A stretch of 64,000 nucleotides of DNA from JAEUMD01 sp036768475 (lineage in GTDB: Bacteria; Pseudomonadota; Alphaproteobacteria; Rhizobiales; Hyphomicrobiaceae). The notes beneath the pieces are model-generated. The model searched no databases. It was not told the origin of the DNA and was given only the letters and a program-made list of their open reading frames with translations. This document shows positions 61,425-64,000 of this stretch, in pieces. Numbering within the stretch: the first letter of the stretch is position 1; each line of letters opens with the position of its first letter. The stretch spans positions 62,001-126,000 of the forward strand of contig DAIPMW010000003.1 of assembly GCA_036768475.1 (NCBI GenBank), read 5' to 3'. The position numbers were made by a program, and so were the translations under genes.

Positions 61425-62219
61425 TTACGCCCGCGCCAGCAGCGCCTTCGTCGCGGCGGCTACGTCTGTCTGGCGCATAAGGCTTTCACCAACGAGGAAC
61501 GTGGTGACACCGGCCTTGACCAGACGGGCGATGTCGGCTGGCGTGACGATACCGCTCTCGCCGATGACGATGCGATCTTCCGGTACGCGCGGGGCGAGGC
61601 GTTCGGTTGTTTCGAGCGTCGTCTCGAACGTCTTAAGATTGCGGTTGTTGATGCCGATGAGGCGGCATGGCAGGGCGAGTGCGCGATCGAGTTCCACGTC
61701 GTCGTGAACCTCGACGATGGCGTCCATGCCCCAGTCCGCTGCCGCCGATGCAAGGTCACGCGCGGTTGCATCGTCGACCTCGGCCATGATGATCAAGATG
61801 CAATCCGCACCCCACGCGCGCGCCTCCACCACCTGGTAGGGATCGATCATGAAGTCCTTGCGCAGCACCGGCAGGGCCACGGCAGCCCGGGCGGCATGCA
61901 GATATTCAGGAGCGCCCTGGAACGAGGGGGCATCGGTGAGGATCGACAAACACGTCGCACCGCCCTCCTCGTAGGCTTTCGCCAGTAGAGCGGGATCGAA
62001 GTCAGCGCGGATCAGACCTTTCGACGGCGAGGCCTTCTTGATCTCGGCGATGAGCGCAGTCTCACCAAGCGCGATCCTTGTGGCGATCGCGTTAGCGAAG
62101 GGGCGCACTTTCGGTGCAGAACGCGCATATTCGGCCATCACCTGCAGCGGATTGGCGTCCTTGGCGCGCGCCACCTCTTCGCGTTTGTAGGCGGTAATCT
62201 TACCGAGAATGTCGCTCAT
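61425..62219 (-). CDS. trpC: Indole-3-glycerol phosphate synthase
   Basis: A 264-residue TIM-barrel enzyme of tryptophan synthesis. The catalytic segments LIAEIKKASPSKGLI, LSILTDAPSFQGAPEYL, VLRKDFMIDPYQV, GINNRNLKTFE and IGESGI are all present. It is the single-function form, not fused to trpF. Genes trpD and trpG precede it on the minus strand. Confidence 0.97.
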   Translation of the reverse strand: MSDILGKITAYKREEVARAKDANPLQVMAEYARSAPKVRPFANAIATRIALGETALIAEIKKASPSKGLIRADFDPALLAKAYEEGGATCLSILTDAPSFQGAPEYLHAARAAVALPVLRKDFMIDPYQVVEARAWGADCILIIMAEVDDATARDLASAAADWGMDAIVEVHDDVELDRALALPCRLIGINNRNLKTFETTLETTERLAPRVPEDRIVIGESGIVTPADIARLVKAGVTTFLVGESLMRQTDVAAATKALLARA

Positions 62220-62225
62220 CGCGTC

Positions 62226-63251
62226 TCAGGCTCCTTCATTGGTGGCGGCGATGAGCTTGTCGAGTGCGGCCATGGCGGCGCCGCTGTCGATCGATCGCGC
62301 GGCGCGCTCCACCCCATTGGCGAGATTGGCAGCCTTGCCTGCAACGATCAGTGCCGCGGCGGCATTGAGCAGAACGATGTCGCGGAAGGGCCCCGGCTCA
62401 CCCTGCAGAAGTACGCGGATGGCGGCGGCGTTGGCGGCCGCGTCGCCGCCCTTGAGGTCGGCTAGCGACGCGCGCGGCAGGCCGGCATCCTCGGGCGACA
62501 CCTCAAAAATGGTGATGTCGCCATCCTTGAGCTCGGCGACGATGCTGGCCCCGGTGGTCGTTAGCTCGTCCATGCCGTCGCTGCCGTGGACGATCCAGAC
62601 ATGCTCCGAGCCGAGGTTCTTCATCACATGGGCAAGCGGCTCGACCCATTTACTGTCGAATACGCCAAGAACCTGATGCTTGACGCCGGCTGGATTGGAC
62701 AATGGGCCAAGTAGATTGAAAATCGTGCGGATGCCGAGTTCGGCGCGGACCGGCGCCCATTGTTTCATGGCGGGATGGTGCATCGGCGCCCACATGAAGC
62801 CGACGCCGGCCTGGCTGATAGCCCGCGAGACGACGTTCGGCCCGACGTCGACCTTGACGCCGAGTGCGGTGAGTACATCGGAGGCGCCAGAGAGTGAGGA
62901 CACCGATCGGTTGCCGTGCTTGGCGACCCTGGCACCCGCACCAGCGGCGACGATGGCGGCGCATGTCGAGACGTTATAGGTGCCGTGTGAATCGCCCCCC
63001 GTTCCGACGATATCGATGGCTCCGGCAGGTGCATTGACGGTCAGCATGCGCGCGCGCAGCAGTCGTGCAGCGCCGGTGATCTCCTCGATCGTCTCGCCGC
63101 GCACGCGCAACGCCATCAGGAAAGCGCCCATCTGAACAGGCGTGGCGCCGCCCGATGACATGATGTCGATGGCGGTCTCGATCTCTTCCCCGCTCAGGCA
63201 AGCGCCGGTCGAAACCTTCTGGATGATGCGTTTGAGCTCGGGCGCGGTCAT
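62226..63251 (-). CDS. trpD: Anthranilate phosphoribosyltransferase
   Basis: A 341-residue enzyme that adds phosphoribosyl to anthranilate. The PRPP-binding segment GTGGDSHGTYNVSTCAAIVAA and KHGNRSVSSLSGASDVL are clear, and NPAGVKHQVLGVFD follows. The length is typical. The gap to trpC is six bases. Confidence 0.97.
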   Translation of the reverse strand: MTAPELKRIIQKVSTGACLSGEEIETAIDIMSSGGATPVQMGAFLMALRVRGETIEEITGAARLLRARMLTVNAPAGAIDIVGTGGDSHGTYNVSTCAAIVAAGAGARVAKHGNRSVSSLSGASDVLTALGVKVDVGPNVVSRAISQAGVGFMWAPMHHPAMKQWAPVRAELGIRTIFNLLGPLSNPAGVKHQVLGVFDSKWVEPLAHVMKNLGSEHVWIVHGSDGMDELTTTGASIVAELKDGDITIFEVSPEDAGLPRASLADLKGGDAAANAAAIRVLLQGEPGPFRDIVLLNAAAALIVAGKAANLANGVERAARSIDSGAAMAALDKLIAATNEGA

Positions 63252-63295
63252 GCGTGCGTCGATTCCACTCGGGGCAGGCTCATGTCGGTGCAGGC

Positions 63296-63916
63296 TCAGG
63301 CGGCGCTCTTGCTGCGCGGCGGAGGAATCGCATTGCGCTTTGGCGATATGCCTGCGAACTCGAGGAAGTTTGCGAGCAGGGCGTGGCCATACTCCGATGC
63401 GATGCTTTCGGGGTGAAACTGCACCCCATGCACAGGGTGCTGCTTGTGTTGAAGACCCATGATGAGGCCGTCGTCGGTCTCGGCCGTGATCTCCAGGCAG
63501 TCCGGCAGGCTCTCGCGCTCCACGATCAGAGAGTGATAGCGGGTGATTGCGAAGTCCTGCGGCAGGCCCTTGAAGACTCCTTTGTCCGTATGACGGATTC
63601 GCGAGAGCTTACCGTGCATGGGTACGGGTGCGCGGATCACCTTGCCGCCATAGGACTGGCCGATCGACTGGTGCCCCAAGCAGACGCCCAACAGCGGAAT
63701 TGTGGCGCCCGCCTTTGCGATCAGATCGAGGCAGACGCCGGCCTCGTTGGGCGTGCATGGACCCGGCGAGAGCACGATCGCCTTGGGCTTTTGCGCGATG
63801 ACCTCCTCGGCCGTGACCTTATCGTTGCGGATGACGACCGATTCGGCGCCCAACTCGCCCAGGAAGTGGACGAGATTGTAGGTAAAGCTGTCGTAATTAT
63901 CGATCAGGATCAGCAT
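63296..63916 (-). CDS. trpG: Anthranilate synthase glutamine amidotransferase component
   Basis: A 206-residue class I amidotransferase that supplies ammonia to TrpE. The triad is C79 in LGVCLGHQ, H168 and E170 in VQFHPES. It is a separate polypeptide, unlike the fused TrpE(G) of many rhizobia. trpE is not in the window, unless it lies beyond the right edge. The start at 63916 overlaps the end of an upstream frame. Confidence 0.95.
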   Translation of the reverse strand: MLILIDNYDSFTYNLVHFLGELGAESVVIRNDKVTAEEVIAQKPKAIVLSPGPCTPNEAGVCLDLIAKAGATIPLLGVCLGHQSIGQSYGGKVIRAPVPMHGKLSRIRHTDKGVFKGLPQDFAITRYHSLIVERESLPDCLEITAETDDGLIMGLQHKQHPVHGVQFHPESIASEYGHALLANFLEFAGISPKRNAIPPPRSKSAA

Positions 63917-64000
63917 CGATTGTCGATCTCATTGAATTTGCGGCCAAAAATGCGTTTTGACCAGTCTGGTGGCGTGTCGATGCTCGCATGAACGACCGTA
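63910..64000 (-). CDS. Possible C-terminal end of an upstream gene (partial)
   Basis: On the minus strand a frame enters from the right edge and reads ...DTPPDWSKRIFGRKFNEIDNRC before a TGA at 63912-63910 that overlaps the trpG ATG (ATGCTGA). The composition looks coding, and the overlap would fit translational coupling. It does not resemble the usual TrpE end. Only 29 residues are visible, so no function is assigned. Confidence 0.35.
   Translation of the reverse strand, partial: TVVHASIDTPPDWSKRIFGRKFNEIDNRC

Overview
The window is a GC-rich chromosomal segment from an alphaproteobacterium, most likely order Hyphomicrobiales (Rhizobiales). The evidence is gene order as much as single genes: a probable lon tail before hupB; nuoA-N followed by birA, rnj, mce, a DUF1467 gene, proS, lolC-lolD and dnaE; rpsB-tsf-pyrH-frr-uppS-cdsA-dxr-rseP-bamA-lpxD-fabZ-lpxA-lpxI-lpxB; and, on the minus strand, trpG-trpD-trpC, moaC-moeA, lexA, gltX and gltA. 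A GTTC-N7-GTTC LexA box upstream of lexA also fits this class. The genus cannot be fixed from the sequence alone.

Layout. 1-1390: the end of a probable lon, hupB with a terminator, then convergent tRNA-Val(UAC) and tRNA-Asp(GUC) genes with three 111-bp tandem repeats between them. 1788-22722: the complete set of 14 complex I genes, interrupted by accessory genes. These are a FlK-type thioesterase and a GFA/CENP-V zinc protein between nuoC and nuoD; a 4-kb block between nuoD and nuoE (a YjdM/PhnA zinc-ribbon protein, an SQR-like flavoprotein lacking the usual cysteine, an EEP-family phosphatase/nuclease and two small membrane proteins); and small membrane proteins between nuoH and nuoI and between nuoJ and nuoK. 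22726-35327: birA, RNase J, methylmalonyl-CoA epimerase, a DUF1467 protein, an unrecognised secreted protein with four cysteine pairs, an archaeal/eukaryotic-type prolyl-tRNA synthetase, lolC-lolD and dnaE. 35560-52443: ribosomal protein S2, EF-Ts, UMP kinase and ribosome recycling factor, then isoprenoid, phospholipid, outer-membrane assembly and lipid A genes, ending with a small potassium-channel-like protein. 52631-63916: mainly minus strand, with gltA, gltX, lexA, moeA, moaC, trpC, trpD and trpG; comEC and one small secreted protein are on the plus strand.

The genes form coherent units: respiration (nuo), translation and RNA turnover (proS, rpsB, tsf, frr, gltX, rnj), envelope construction (uppS, cdsA, dxr, rseP, bamA, lpxD, fabZ, lpxA, lpxI, lpxB, lolCD), tryptophan and molybdenum cofactor synthesis, and the SOS regulator. 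Most junctions overlap by a few bases, which suggests translational coupling.

I see no prophage, insertion sequence, CRISPR array, restriction system or secretion island. The most unusual items are an LpxI with an apparent second, degenerate copy of its C-terminal domain; the archaeal/eukaryotic-type ProRS with a 30-codon ORF overlapping its start; a helix-hairpin-helix tail shared by NuoE and ribosomal protein S2; a hairpin repeat family, one copy of which supplies the end of dxr; the inter-tRNA tandem repeats; and the accessory genes inside nuo. None amounts to a convincing new multi-gene system.
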